Positions 56,993-64,000 of a DNA stretch of 64,000 nt are shown here, piece after piece. The stretch spans positions 394,793 to 458,792 of the forward strand of contig NZ_RDBK01000043.1 in NCBI RefSeq assembly GCF_008042275.1. Direction: 5' to 3'. How positions within the stretch are numbered: position 1 is the first letter of the stretch; every line of letters begins with the position of its first letter. The position numbers were made by a program, and so were the translations under genes. The notes under the pieces are model-generated. The model saw only the letters and a program-made list of their open reading frames with translations, was not told the DNA's origin and did not search any database. Source of the DNA: Streptomyces sp. OR43. GTDB lineage: Bacteria > Actinomycetota > Actinomycetes > Streptomycetales > Streptomycetaceae.

Positions 56993-57994
56993 ATGCCTCG
57001 TCCCCTTGCTCGCGTGCTCGCCCTGCTCGAACTCCTGCAGTCGGGCGGCATCCGGACCGTGACCGAGCTCGCCGACCGACTCGACGTCGACGAACGGACC
57101 GTGCGGCGCTACGTCGGCCACCTCATCGACCTCGACGTGCCCGTCGAGTCGGTACGCGGCCGCTACGGCGGATACCGGCTCGCCCCCGGCTACCGCATGC
57201 CTCCACTCATGCTGAGCGACGACGAAGCGCTCGCCGTGCTGCTCGGCCTGGTCGCGGGACGGCGAGCCGGTCTGACGACGGCAACGGGCACGGCGGGCGA
57301 GACGGCGGCGGCCAAGATCCGGCGGGTGCTGCCCGAGCGGCTGCGCCTCGGACTCGACGCCGTCCTCGGGTCGCTCGCCTTCACGGCTCCGCCCGGCGCA
57401 GCAGCCGCCCCGGAATCCGGGGTCCTGCTCCCGATCGCCGACGCGGTGAACCATCACCGCCCGGTCTCGGTCGGGTACACCGCCGCCGACGGCCGGCGCA
57501 GCGAACGCACACTGCACCCGTACGGGGTCGTCGCCCACTCGGGCAAGTGGTACGTCACGGCTGCGGATCTCACGGCGGGCGAGGACCGGACGTTCCGGCT
57601 GGATCGCATCTCCGGTGTGAGGACGCTGCCCGGCTCGTTCGAGCCACCTGCCGGCCTCGACCCGGCGGAGCGCCTTCTGACGGGGCTCGCGACGGCTCCG
57701 TACCGGCACGAGGTGACCCTGCGGGTCCGGGGGACGGCCGAGCAGATCCACACCCGGCTTCCCGCCGGCGTCGCGATCGTGGAGGAACTGCCGTCCCCGG
57801 GCGGCGCGGACCCGGAGACGGAGCGCTGGTCACGAGTCGAGCTGCGGGTGGACCGGCTCGACTGGCTGCCCGCTGTGCTCGCCTCGCTGGACCGGCCGTT
57901 CGTCATCGAACGTCCGGATGAGCTCCGCGGTCTCGTCGAGGCTCTCGCCGAACGGCTCAGGCACTCGGCCCGGCGAGGCCCGCCTCACGTATGA
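56993..57994 (+). CDS. WYL-domain transcriptional regulator (YafY/DeoR-like)
   Basis: A 333-residue regulator: N-terminal HTH (RVLALLELLQSGG, ELADRLDVDERTVRRYVGHL), a wing with GRYGGYRLAPG, then a WYL domain (PVSVGYTAADGRRSER, LHPYGVVAHSGKWYV) and a C-terminal WCX-like region. WYL domains bind ligands or nucleic acid. It probably represses the divergent VOC gene through the palindrome. Confidence 0.9.
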   Translation: MPRPLARVLALLELLQSGGIRTVTELADRLDVDERTVRRYVGHLIDLDVPVESVRGRYGGYRLAPGYRMPPLMLSDDEALAVLLGLVAGRRAGLTTATGTAGETAAAKIRRVLPERLRLGLDAVLGSLAFTAPPGAAAAPESGVLLPIADAVNHHRPVSVGYTAADGRRSERTLHPYGVVAHSGKWYVTAADLTAGEDRTFRLDRISGVRTLPGSFEPPAGLDPAERLLTGLATAPYRHEVTLRVRGTAEQIHTRLPAGVAIVEELPSPGGADPETERWSRVELRVDRLDWLPAVLASLDRPFVIERPDELRGLVEALAERLRHSARRGPPHV

Positions 57995-58112
57995 CGGAGC
58001 GGGTGCGCCCTCGTGCCGGTCGCCCCTGACCTCTCGGAGACGTGGGCTGTCCGGCGCCGTCGAAGCCGCACCGCAGGACGGTTCGCGGTCCGGCCGCGGG
58101 GGCGTGTTCCGG

Positions 58113-59021
58113 CTACCCGCCTACGGGGGCCGGCTCGGGCCTCTCCGGCGCGGCGGCCCGGGCCCGCCGCGCCCCCGCGAGCGAGGTCAGCGCCACCCCG
58201 CCGACCAGCAGCGCCGCCGCGCACCACCGCAACGGGCTCACCGACTCGCCGAGCAGCAGCGCGGCCGACGACATCCCGAACACCGGCACGAGCAGGGTGA
58301 ACGGGGCCACGGACGAGGCCTGGTAGCGGCTGAGCAGGAAGCCCCAGGCCCCGAAGCCGAAGATCGTGACGACCCAGGCGACGTAGACGATGATTCCGGC
58401 GCCGCTCCAGTCCAGCGCGGCGAGCGCGTCCCGGTCGCGGTCCCAGCCCTCGAAGAGCAGGGACAGGCCGAGCAGCGGCAGGACGGGCACGGTCGAGACC
58501 CAGACCATGAAGTTGAGGGAGTCGGGCGGCGCGGCCCGGCGGGTCAGGACGTTCGAGACGCCCCAGCAGGCCGCCGCGGCGATCACCAGGACGAAGGCGA
58601 GCACGGGCCCGCTCGCGCCTTCGTCGACGGCGGCCACCCCGATGCCGGCCAGCGCCACCGCCATACCCAGCAGCTTCGTCCTTCCCGGCCGTTCGCCCAG
58701 CACGAGTGCCGCGAAGAGCGCCGTGAACACCGCCTGCACCTGAAGGACCAGGGAGGAGAGCCCGGCGCCCATCCCCCGGTCCATCCCGATGAAGAGCAGG
58801 CCGAACTTGGCCACACCCAAGGCCAGCCCCACGCCCACGATCCACTTCCACGCGACCTTCGGCCTGCCCACGAAGAACACGGCGGGCAGGGCCGCGACGA
58901 GGAAGCGCAGGGCGGAGAAGAGCAGCGGCGGGAAGTGGTCGAGTCCGAGCTCGATGACGACGAAGTTGACGCCCCAGAGGGCGGCCACCAGGACGGCCAG
59001 GGCGATGTGGAGGGGGCGCAT
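58113..59021 (-). CDS. EamA-family (DMT) transporter
   Basis: A 302-residue membrane protein with ten helices in two EamA repeats (ALAVLVAALWGVNFVVIELG; FVLVIAAAACWGVSNVLTRR). Likely exports an amino acid or metabolite. ATG 59021 is used. Divergent from a LysR regulator; the closest partner. Confidence 0.9.
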   Translation of the reverse strand: MRPLHIALAVLVAALWGVNFVVIELGLDHFPPLLFSALRFLVAALPAVFFVGRPKVAWKWIVGVGLALGVAKFGLLFIGMDRGMGAGLSSLVLQVQAVFTALFAALVLGERPGRTKLLGMAVALAGIGVAAVDEGASGPVLAFVLVIAAAACWGVSNVLTRRAAPPDSLNFMVWVSTVPVLPLLGLSLLFEGWDRDRDALAALDWSGAGIIVYVAWVVTIFGFGAWGFLLSRYQASSVAPFTLLVPVFGMSSAALLLGESVSPLRWCAAALLVGGVALTSLAGARRARAAAPERPEPAPVGG

Positions 59022-59063
59022 GCACCGAGGATCGCGTGCGCGGACCATGTAGCACCAGCACGG

Positions 59064-59081
59064 ATTTCTTCATGGTGAAAT
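59064..59081. promoter_or_regulatory. Putative LysR box between EamA and LysR genes
   Basis: ATTTC-N8-GAAAT (59064-59081), centred on TTCATGGTGAA, in the intergenic region of the divergent pair. LysR-type by spacing only. Confidence 0.45.
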
Positions 59082-59121
59082 TGAGCAGCGCTAATGATTC
59101 CCGAGGACCCCGGAGGCCACG

Positions 59122-60030
59122 GTGCTCGATCTCGCCCGGCTGCGCGCCCTGCACGCCATCTCCGTCCACGGCTCCGTCGCGCGTGCGGCGGCCGCGCTCG
59201 GCTACACCCCGTCGGCGGTCTCGCAGCAGATCACCAAGCTGGAGCGGGAGACCCGTACGACGTTGCTGGAGCGACGCGGACGCGGGGTCGCACTGACCGA
59301 GGAGGCCGTTCATCTGGCCGCGACCGCGCAGGAGTTGCTGGCGATCGTGGAGCGCGCCGAGACCTCGCTGGAGGAGCGCCGGGGGCTGCCGACGGGCCGG
59401 CTGTCGATCGGCGCGTTCGCCTCGGCGGCGCGGGGCCTGCTGCCCGGGGTGCTGGCGGAGCTGGACCGCGAGCACCCCGAGCTCGACGTGCGGCTGACGG
59501 AGGTCGACCCGCACCTCTCGGTGGACCTGGTGGCCAAGGGCGTGATCGACCTGGCCGTCGCCCACGACTGGGACATCGCCCCGCTGCCCGCGCCGGAGGG
59601 CGTGGCGCAGGCGGACATCGGGGACGACCGGTGCGATCTGCTGGTGCCCGCGGGCCACCGGCTGGCCGGCCGGGACGGGGTACGGCGCGAGGAACTGGCG
59701 AAGGAGCGGTGGATCTGCCAGCCGCCGGGGACGGTCTGCCACGACTGGCTCGTAAGGACGCTGCGCACGGCGGGCTACGAACCCGACATCCGCCACCAGG
59801 CCGAGGAGAACCACACCCAGCTCGCCCTGCTCGCCGCCGGACTCGGGGTGGCCATGATCCCCCGGCTGGGGCGCGGGCCACTGCCGGACGGGGTGGTGGC
59901 GGTGCGGATCGACCCCGTACCGGTGCGGCGGCTGTACGCGCTGTGGCGTACGGACGCGGCCCGCCGTCCGGCGATCACGGCGGCCGTCTCGGCGCTCCAG
60001 GCACATGGGGCGGGCGTGGGGCTGCGGTGA
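59122..60030 (+). CDS. LysR-family transcriptional regulator
   Basis: A 302-residue LTTR: HTH (LARLRALHAISVHGSVARAA, YTPSAVSQQITKLERET) and ligand domain (LSIGAFASAARGLLPGVLAE). GTG start with GGAGG upstream. Paired with the EamA transporter, its likely target. Substrate unknown. Confidence 0.9.
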   Translation: MLDLARLRALHAISVHGSVARAAAALGYTPSAVSQQITKLERETRTTLLERRGRGVALTEEAVHLAATAQELLAIVERAETSLEERRGLPTGRLSIGAFASAARGLLPGVLAELDREHPELDVRLTEVDPHLSVDLVAKGVIDLAVAHDWDIAPLPAPEGVAQADIGDDRCDLLVPAGHRLAGRDGVRREELAKERWICQPPGTVCHDWLVRTLRTAGYEPDIRHQAEENHTQLALLAAGLGVAMIPRLGRGPLPDGVVAVRIDPVPVRRLYALWRTDAARRPAITAAVSALQAHGAGVGLR

Positions 60031-60042
60031 CCGTCCGTCCGC

Positions 60043-60352
60043 TCAGATCGCTCCCGCCACGAGACGGTCCAGCGCGGCCACACTGCGGCGAAGTCACCGT
60101 GGGCCTCCAGGCCCATGCGCGCAGCCTCACGGCGCACTTCGGCCATGCGCTCCCGGGTGACGGCCCGCGGGTGCGGCATGAGATCCCGCAACAGCATCCT
60201 CACGCTGACCCAGTCGGGCGGCACCTCCGGTTCCTCGTCCCCCGTGGTCACCATCTCGGGCGGCGGCTCGGGAACACCCTGCCGCCGGGCCGGAAGAAGC
60301 GCTTCCAGGGCGGCGCGGACAGCGGCGCCTCCAGATCCGACCGCTCACCCAT
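60043..60352 (-). pseudogene. Probable frameshifted gene of unknown family
   Basis: On the minus strand three frames give pieces that read as one protein: MGERSDLEAPLSAPPWKRFF (from 60352), then AVRAALEALLPARRQGVPE...PPDWVSVRMLLRDLM...REAARMGLEAHG, then LRRSVAALDRLVAGAI ending at a TGA (60043). No single frame spans it; two frameshifts are needed, the second between EAHG and LRRS. Family not recognised. The alternative is a short intact gene in the middle frame. Confidence 0.45.
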
Positions 60353-60560
60353 CAACAGGCCCCTCCCCGTACACCTTCCGGCGCCCCGCCACGGCCGGGG
60401 ACGCGCAGGCTCAGAGTGTCACCGTTGGGCGCACCCCCGGCACTTCCGGACGCGCTCAAAACGGTCCGCACCCTTGACCGGAAGTTATTTTCTGTATATC
60501 CGTGATCCTTGGCAGTTTCTTTCAACCCCCTCGTCATCGAGTACGGCCGAAGGAGCTCAC
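60353..60560. other. Intergenic region upstream of the GH3 gene
   Basis: No gene seen. A/T-rich stretch GAAGTTATTTTCTGTATATCC (60481-60500) probably holds the promoter of the GH3 gene. Confidence 0.4.
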
Positions 60561-62411
60561 GTGCACGACCGCACCTCCAGACGCACCCTCCTCACCGCCA
60601 CCGCGGCAACCGCCGTCGCGGCGGCTGCGGGCATGGCAGTCGCCCCCGGCGCCCTCGCCGCCCAGAAGTCCGCCAGCAGCAGCCACACCTCCGCCGCCAC
60701 CACACAGCGGCTGAAGCGGCTCATCTCCCGGATGAGCCTGGAGGAGAAGGTCGGCCAGCTCTTCGTCATGCGGGTCTACGGGCACTCCGCGACCGAGCCC
60801 GACCAGGCCGACATCGACTCCAACCTCGCCGAGATCGGGGTGCGTACCGCCGCCGAGATGATCGCCAAGTACCACGTGGGCGGCATCATCTACTTCGCGT
60901 GGGCGCACAACACCCGGGACCCGCACCAGATCGCCGATCTCTCCAACGGCATCCAGCGGGCCGGGCTGGCGGGGCCCAACTCCGTGCCGCTCCTCATCTC
61001 CACCGACCAGGAGCACGGCATCGTCTGCCGGGTCGGCGAGCCCGCCACGCTGATGCCGGGCGCGATGGCGCTGGGTGCGGGCGGTTCGCGGTCCGACGCC
61101 CGCCGGGCCGGGCAGATCGCCGGCGCCGAGCTGGCCGCGATCGGGATCTGCCAGAACTACGCACCGGACGCGGACGTCAACGTCAACCCGTCCAACCCGG
61201 TGATCGGCGTACGGTCCTTCGGCTCCGACCCGCAGTCCGTGGCCGGCATGGTCGCGGCCCAGGTGAAGGGGTACCAGAGCGCGGGGATCGCCTCCACGGC
61301 CAAGCACTTCCCCGGCCACGGCGACACCAGCACCGACAGCCACACCGGGCTTCCGGTCATCACCCACACCCGCGAGCAGTGGGCCGAGCTGGACGAGCCG
61401 CCGTTCAAGGCGGCCATCGCCGCGGGCATCGACTCGATCATGACGGCGCACATCGTGGTGCCCGCGCTCGACCCGGCCGAGGACCCGGCGACGCTGTCCA
61501 GGCCGATCCTCACCGGGATCCTCCGCGAGGAGCTCGGCTACGACGGTGTCGTGGTCACCGACTCGCTGGGCATGGAGGGCGTGCGGACGAAGTACGGCGA
61601 CGAGCGGGTCCCGGTGCTGGCGCTCCAGGCGGGCGTCGACCAGCTGCTCAACCCGCCGAGCCTGGAGGTGTCGTGGAACGCCCTCCTGGCGGCCGTCAAG
61701 AGCGGTGAGGTCAGCGAGGCCCGGCTCGACGAATCGATCCTGCGCATCCTGCGGCTCAAGACGAAGCTGGGGCTGTTCGACGACCCGTTCGTCAGCCGGC
61801 GGGGCGTGGACCGTACCGTCGGCACCCGGTCGCACCTCGCCGCCGCCGACCGGATCGCGGAGCACACCACCACGCTGCTGGCCAACGACGGCGCGCTGCT
61901 GCCGCTGTCGCGCCGCTCGCACCGGAACCTGCTGGTGGTGGGAGCCGACCCGGCCTCCCCGTCCGGTACGACGGGACCGCCGACCACCACCCTGGCGGGG
62001 GCGTTCAACGAGCTGGGGTACACGGCCACGGCCCTGCCCACCGGTACCGCCCCGACCAGGGCGGCCATCGACGCGGCGGTGGCCGCCGCGCAGGGCAAGG
62101 ACGCGGTGGTCGTGGGGACGTACAACGTCTCGGCGACGAGTGCGCAGCGCACCCTGGTGCGCGAGCTGGCCGCGACCGGCGTCCCGGTGATCACGGTCGC
62201 GATCCGCAATCCGTACGACATCGCCCAGCTGGCCGGGACGGGATACGCGGCGAGCCTGGCCTCGTACTCGTGGACCGACGTCGAACTGCGTGCGGCCGTC
62301 CGGGTGATCGCGGGCCGGGCCGAGCCGCAGGGCAGGCTCCCGGTGCCGGTGCAGCGGGCGGACGATCCGGCGCAGGTGCTGTACCCGGTGGGATACGGGC
62401 TCACGTACTAG
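60561..62411 (+). CDS. Tat-exported glycoside hydrolase family 3 (NagZ-like)
   Basis: A 616-residue GH3 enzyme. The N-terminus (DRTSRRTLLTATAATAVAAA...ALAA) has a twin-arginine signal. Body: MSLEEKVGQLFVMRVYG, STDQEHGIVCRVGEPATLMP and KHFPGHGDTSTDSHTGLP; the last is the NagZ loop with its catalytic His/Asp pair. The nucleophile is the Asp in GVVVTDSLGMEG. A C-terminal GH3 domain follows. It likely cleaves GlcNAc-containing wall or chitin fragments outside the cell. GTG start with AAGGAG. Confidence 0.9.
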   Translation: MHDRTSRRTLLTATAATAVAAAAGMAVAPGALAAQKSASSSHTSAATTQRLKRLISRMSLEEKVGQLFVMRVYGHSATEPDQADIDSNLAEIGVRTAAEMIAKYHVGGIIYFAWAHNTRDPHQIADLSNGIQRAGLAGPNSVPLLISTDQEHGIVCRVGEPATLMPGAMALGAGGSRSDARRAGQIAGAELAAIGICQNYAPDADVNVNPSNPVIGVRSFGSDPQSVAGMVAAQVKGYQSAGIASTAKHFPGHGDTSTDSHTGLPVITHTREQWAELDEPPFKAAIAAGIDSIMTAHIVVPALDPAEDPATLSRPILTGILREELGYDGVVVTDSLGMEGVRTKYGDERVPVLALQAGVDQLLNPPSLEVSWNALLAAVKSGEVSEARLDESILRILRLKTKLGLFDDPFVSRRGVDRTVGTRSHLAAADRIAEHTTTLLANDGALLPLSRRSHRNLLVVGADPASPSGTTGPPTTTLAGAFNELGYTATALPTGTAPTRAAIDAAVAAAQGKDAVVVGTYNVSATSAQRTLVRELAATGVPVITVAIRNPYDIAQLAGTGYAASLASYSWTDVELRAAVRVIAGRAEPQGRLPVPVQRADDPAQVLYPVGYGLTY

Positions 62412-62424
62412 CCGGTAGCGCCTT

Positions 62425-62460
62425 CGGGCGGTACGGACGGCTCCGCGTCCGTACCGCCCG
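62425..62460 (+). terminator. Terminator after the GH3 gene
   Basis: Fifteen-bp stem CGGGCGGTACGGACG (62425-62439)/CGTCCGTACCGCCCG (62446-62460), 6-nt loop. Confidence 0.8.
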
Positions 62461-62637
62461 GAGCGTCCGTGCCGCCCGCAGCGCTGTGCCACGGGAGCGG
62501 CCCGGCAGCCCGCGGCCCGTCCGGGCGCTCCGGTGGCGGATGGCCGGGACAGGGCAGATTCTGGTGCGGTAGCCGTATGTCGCGCGGCGCGCGGACGCCT
62601 GTCGCGGGTCCCGTCCGGGGGCGAAGGAGCTGGCGTG

Positions 62638-64000
62638 ATGGCTGGAGCCCCTCTGATCGTCGTGGACGGCAGCGGTGTGGTCACCGGCTGGAGCAGGGGC
62701 GCCGAGCAGCGCTTCGGGCTGTCGGCCGCCGACGCGGCGGGACGCCCCGTCGCGGACGTCCTGGCAGGCGGCGCCCGGTGGCGGACCCGTGACGACGAGG
62801 TCCCGGGGCTGTGGGTGGAGCCGCTGACCGGGACGGACTGGGGGATCTGGGCGTCCGACGGGGACGTGGGGGCCATCGGGCAGGCGTTGCTCGACATGAT
62901 GTTCTCCCAGTCGTACATCCCCGTGCGCGTACTCGATACACACCTGCGCGTGACGCGCGCGAGCGTCCCGCCCGGCACCCGCGAGGACGCGGCCGACGGG
63001 CTGCGGGGGCGGATCTTCACCGAGCTGTGCGGCTTCGAGGAACCGGAGGCGGTGGACGCCTTCCTGCGCGAGGTCCTGGACACCGGTGTGCCCGGAATCC
63101 GGCGGCTGTTCCACGCCCGTCCGGATGGAGCGCCCGACCACGCCCCGGGCACCGGACGGCTTCTCGCACCGGGTGAACGACGCGCGCTGTCCATCACGGC
63201 GCTCCGGCTCGAGGCACGGCAGGGGGATCAGGAGCGCGAGGGCCGCACCGTCCTCGGCATCGCCGTGTCCATGATCGACGTGACCGAGGAAACCAGGCGC
63301 ACGCACCGGGCGGCCACCCTCACCGCCGTGCGCGAGAACGTGGGCGCGACCCTCGACATCGAAGCCACCTGCCACGAGCTCGTCGACACGCTGGTCCCCG
63401 CCTACGCCGACGTCGGCGTGGTCGAGATCGTCGAGTCGCTCCTGCGCGGCGAGGCCCCGCAGCCCGGGCCGATGCAGGGCGACGTACCGCTGCGGCGTGC
63501 CGCGTACAAGGGACGGCCCCCGCCGGCCCGCCGGGTGGGAGACATCCGCACGCTCGCCCCCGGAACCCCCTTCCAACAGGCCCTGTCCGATCTGCGGCCG
63601 CGCCTGATCCCGCTGACCGGCGAACTCTGGGCCGACGTCGACCCGGCACAGGCGCGCTTCATCCGGGCCGCCGGTTCGCACACGCTGCTGCTGGCACCGC
63701 TGACGCTGCGCGGTGCGGTCCTCGGACTGGTCAGCCTCTACCGGAGCGGCGACTCCGAGCCCTTCACCGAGGAGGACATCCCGGTCGCGGCGGCGGTGGC
63801 CTCCCGGGCCGCCCTCGGTATCGACAACGCGCGCCGCTACGTCCACGAGTACACCGTCGTCAGCGCGCTGCGCAGAGCCCTGCTGCCGCAGCGGCCGGCG
63901 GAGCAGCCCGCCGTCCGCACGGATCACCTGGTGCTGCCGGGACGGGACAGTACGAGCTGGTTCGACACGATCTCCCTGCCGGGGGCCCGGACCGCCCTGG
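62638..64000 (+). CDS. PAS/GAF sensor regulator of the SpoIIE-phosphatase type (3' end outside window)
   Basis: Open to the window end (at least 454 residues). An N-terminal PAS-like segment (PLIVVDGSGVVTGWSRGAEQ RFG), a second PAS-like region ending VLGIAVSMIDVTEETRRTHR, and a GAF domain (ATCHELVDTLVPAYADVGVV ... LLLAPLTLRGAVLGLVSLYR). Then YTVVSALRRALLPQR, the usual lead to a SpoIIE PP2C domain. There the metal-binding GGDWFD motif reads TSWFD, so the phosphatase may be inactive. ATG 62638 follows GAAGGAG. Confidence 0.8.
   Translation, partial: MAGAPLIVVDGSGVVTGWSRGAEQRFGLSAADAAGRPVADVLAGGARWRTRDDEVPGLWVEPLTGTDWGIWASDGDVGAIGQALLDMMFSQSYIPVRVLDTHLRVTRASVPPGTREDAADGLRGRIFTELCGFEEPEAVDAFLREVLDTGVPGIRRLFHARPDGAPDHAPGTGRLLAPGERRALSITALRLEARQGDQEREGRTVLGIAVSMIDVTEETRRTHRAATLTAVRENVGATLDIEATCHELVDTLVPAYADVGVVEIVESLLRGEAPQPGPMQGDVPLRRAAYKGRPPPARRVGDIRTLAPGTPFQQALSDLRPRLIPLTGELWADVDPAQARFIRAAGSHTLLLAPLTLRGAVLGLVSLYRSGDSEPFTEEDIPVAAAVASRAALGIDNARRYVHEYTVVSALRRALLPQRPAEQPAVRTDHLVLPGRDSTSWFDTISLPGARTAL

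Noticed and set aside
59094..60560. Upstream extension of the GH3 protein by about 490 codons
   Set aside because: The extension is antisense or out of frame to LysR; the GTG at 60561 has a good ribosome site and starts a Tat signal.

Overview
The window is chromosomal DNA of a high-G+C actinobacterium, almost certainly a Streptomyces. The signs are very strong G/C bias at third codon positions, frequent GTG/TTG starts, many apparently leaderless genes, and a Streptomyces-type gene set: a PknG-type kinase island, the dynamin pair next to a paralogous SSB, a CsoR-type copper operon, a LAETG-anchored surface protein, and a PAS/GAF SpoIIE-like regulator. About 55 genes are supported, plus one tRNA-Arg, two decayed genes and several repeats and operators.

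Layout. 1-5.4 kb: Ser/Thr phospho-signalling island (PknG C-terminus, PP2C phosphatase, VWA protein, FHA protein). 5.4-7.3 kb: a MarR regulator and a convergent FSP1/NDH-2-like flavoprotein that share an operator motif. 7.3-13.8 kb: truncated haemoglobin, DUF2804 protein, an ettA-thioesterase operon, a secreted trefoil-like protein and a membrane protein. 13.8-20.1 kb: TQXA surface protein, ssbB, and the dynB/dynA GTPase operon that serves sporulation septation. 20.3-21.5 kb: tRNA-Arg(TCT), rhaM, DUF1772 protein. 21.6-26.9 kb: VWA lipoprotein and an ABC exporter whose ATPase is fused to an extracytoplasmic hydrolase. 27-30 kb: a GNAT gene and a convergent membrane-protein gene joined by a perfect 98-bp inverted repeat, then a hemC paralogue and a small two-TM protein. 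30.5-36.9 kb: SDR/LysR pair, PQQ-like lipoprotein, DUF4291, VC0807-like protein, mmsA. 36.9-38.4 kb: a decayed iolB, a secreted peptidoglycan-binding protein and a small HTH protein. 38.4-41.4 kb: CsoR-box, copZ, copA. 41.9-46.6 kb: citrate synthase, recD2, RHH/PIN toxin-antitoxin. 46.6-50.6 kb: a hypothetical gene, an NmrA-like/HxlR pair, a VOC protein, an ECF sigma operon. 50.8-56.4 kb: a LacI-controlled sugar catabolic cluster with tandem repeats in two intergenic regions. 56.5-64 kb: VOC/WYL pair, EamA/LysR pair, a probable decayed gene, a Tat-exported GH3 enzyme and the start of a PAS-GAF regulator.

How genes work together. The clearest units are: PknG-PP2C-FHA (phosphorylation, dephosphorylation and phosphothreonine reading); MarR and flavoprotein under one motif; dynA-dynB with ssbB nearby (division and segregation during sporulation); CopZ-CopA (copper efflux); sigma factor with a membrane partner; and the LacI cluster (two TIM-barrel isomerases, a DUF993 aldolase-like enzyme and a Gfo/Idh dehydrogenase), which reads as a catabolic route for an unidentified sugar or cyclitol.

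Most notable for follow-up: the 98-bp inverted repeat that replaced the tail of the GNAT gene and could in principle flip; the shared RTTCG-N5-CGAAY operators; the 41-bp junction triplication that creates a coupled mini-ORF; the hydrolase-ABC fusion; the iolB remnant with a tandem expansion; and the 51-bp hairpin repeat array. All functions are from reading the sequence and family knowledge; no searches were run.
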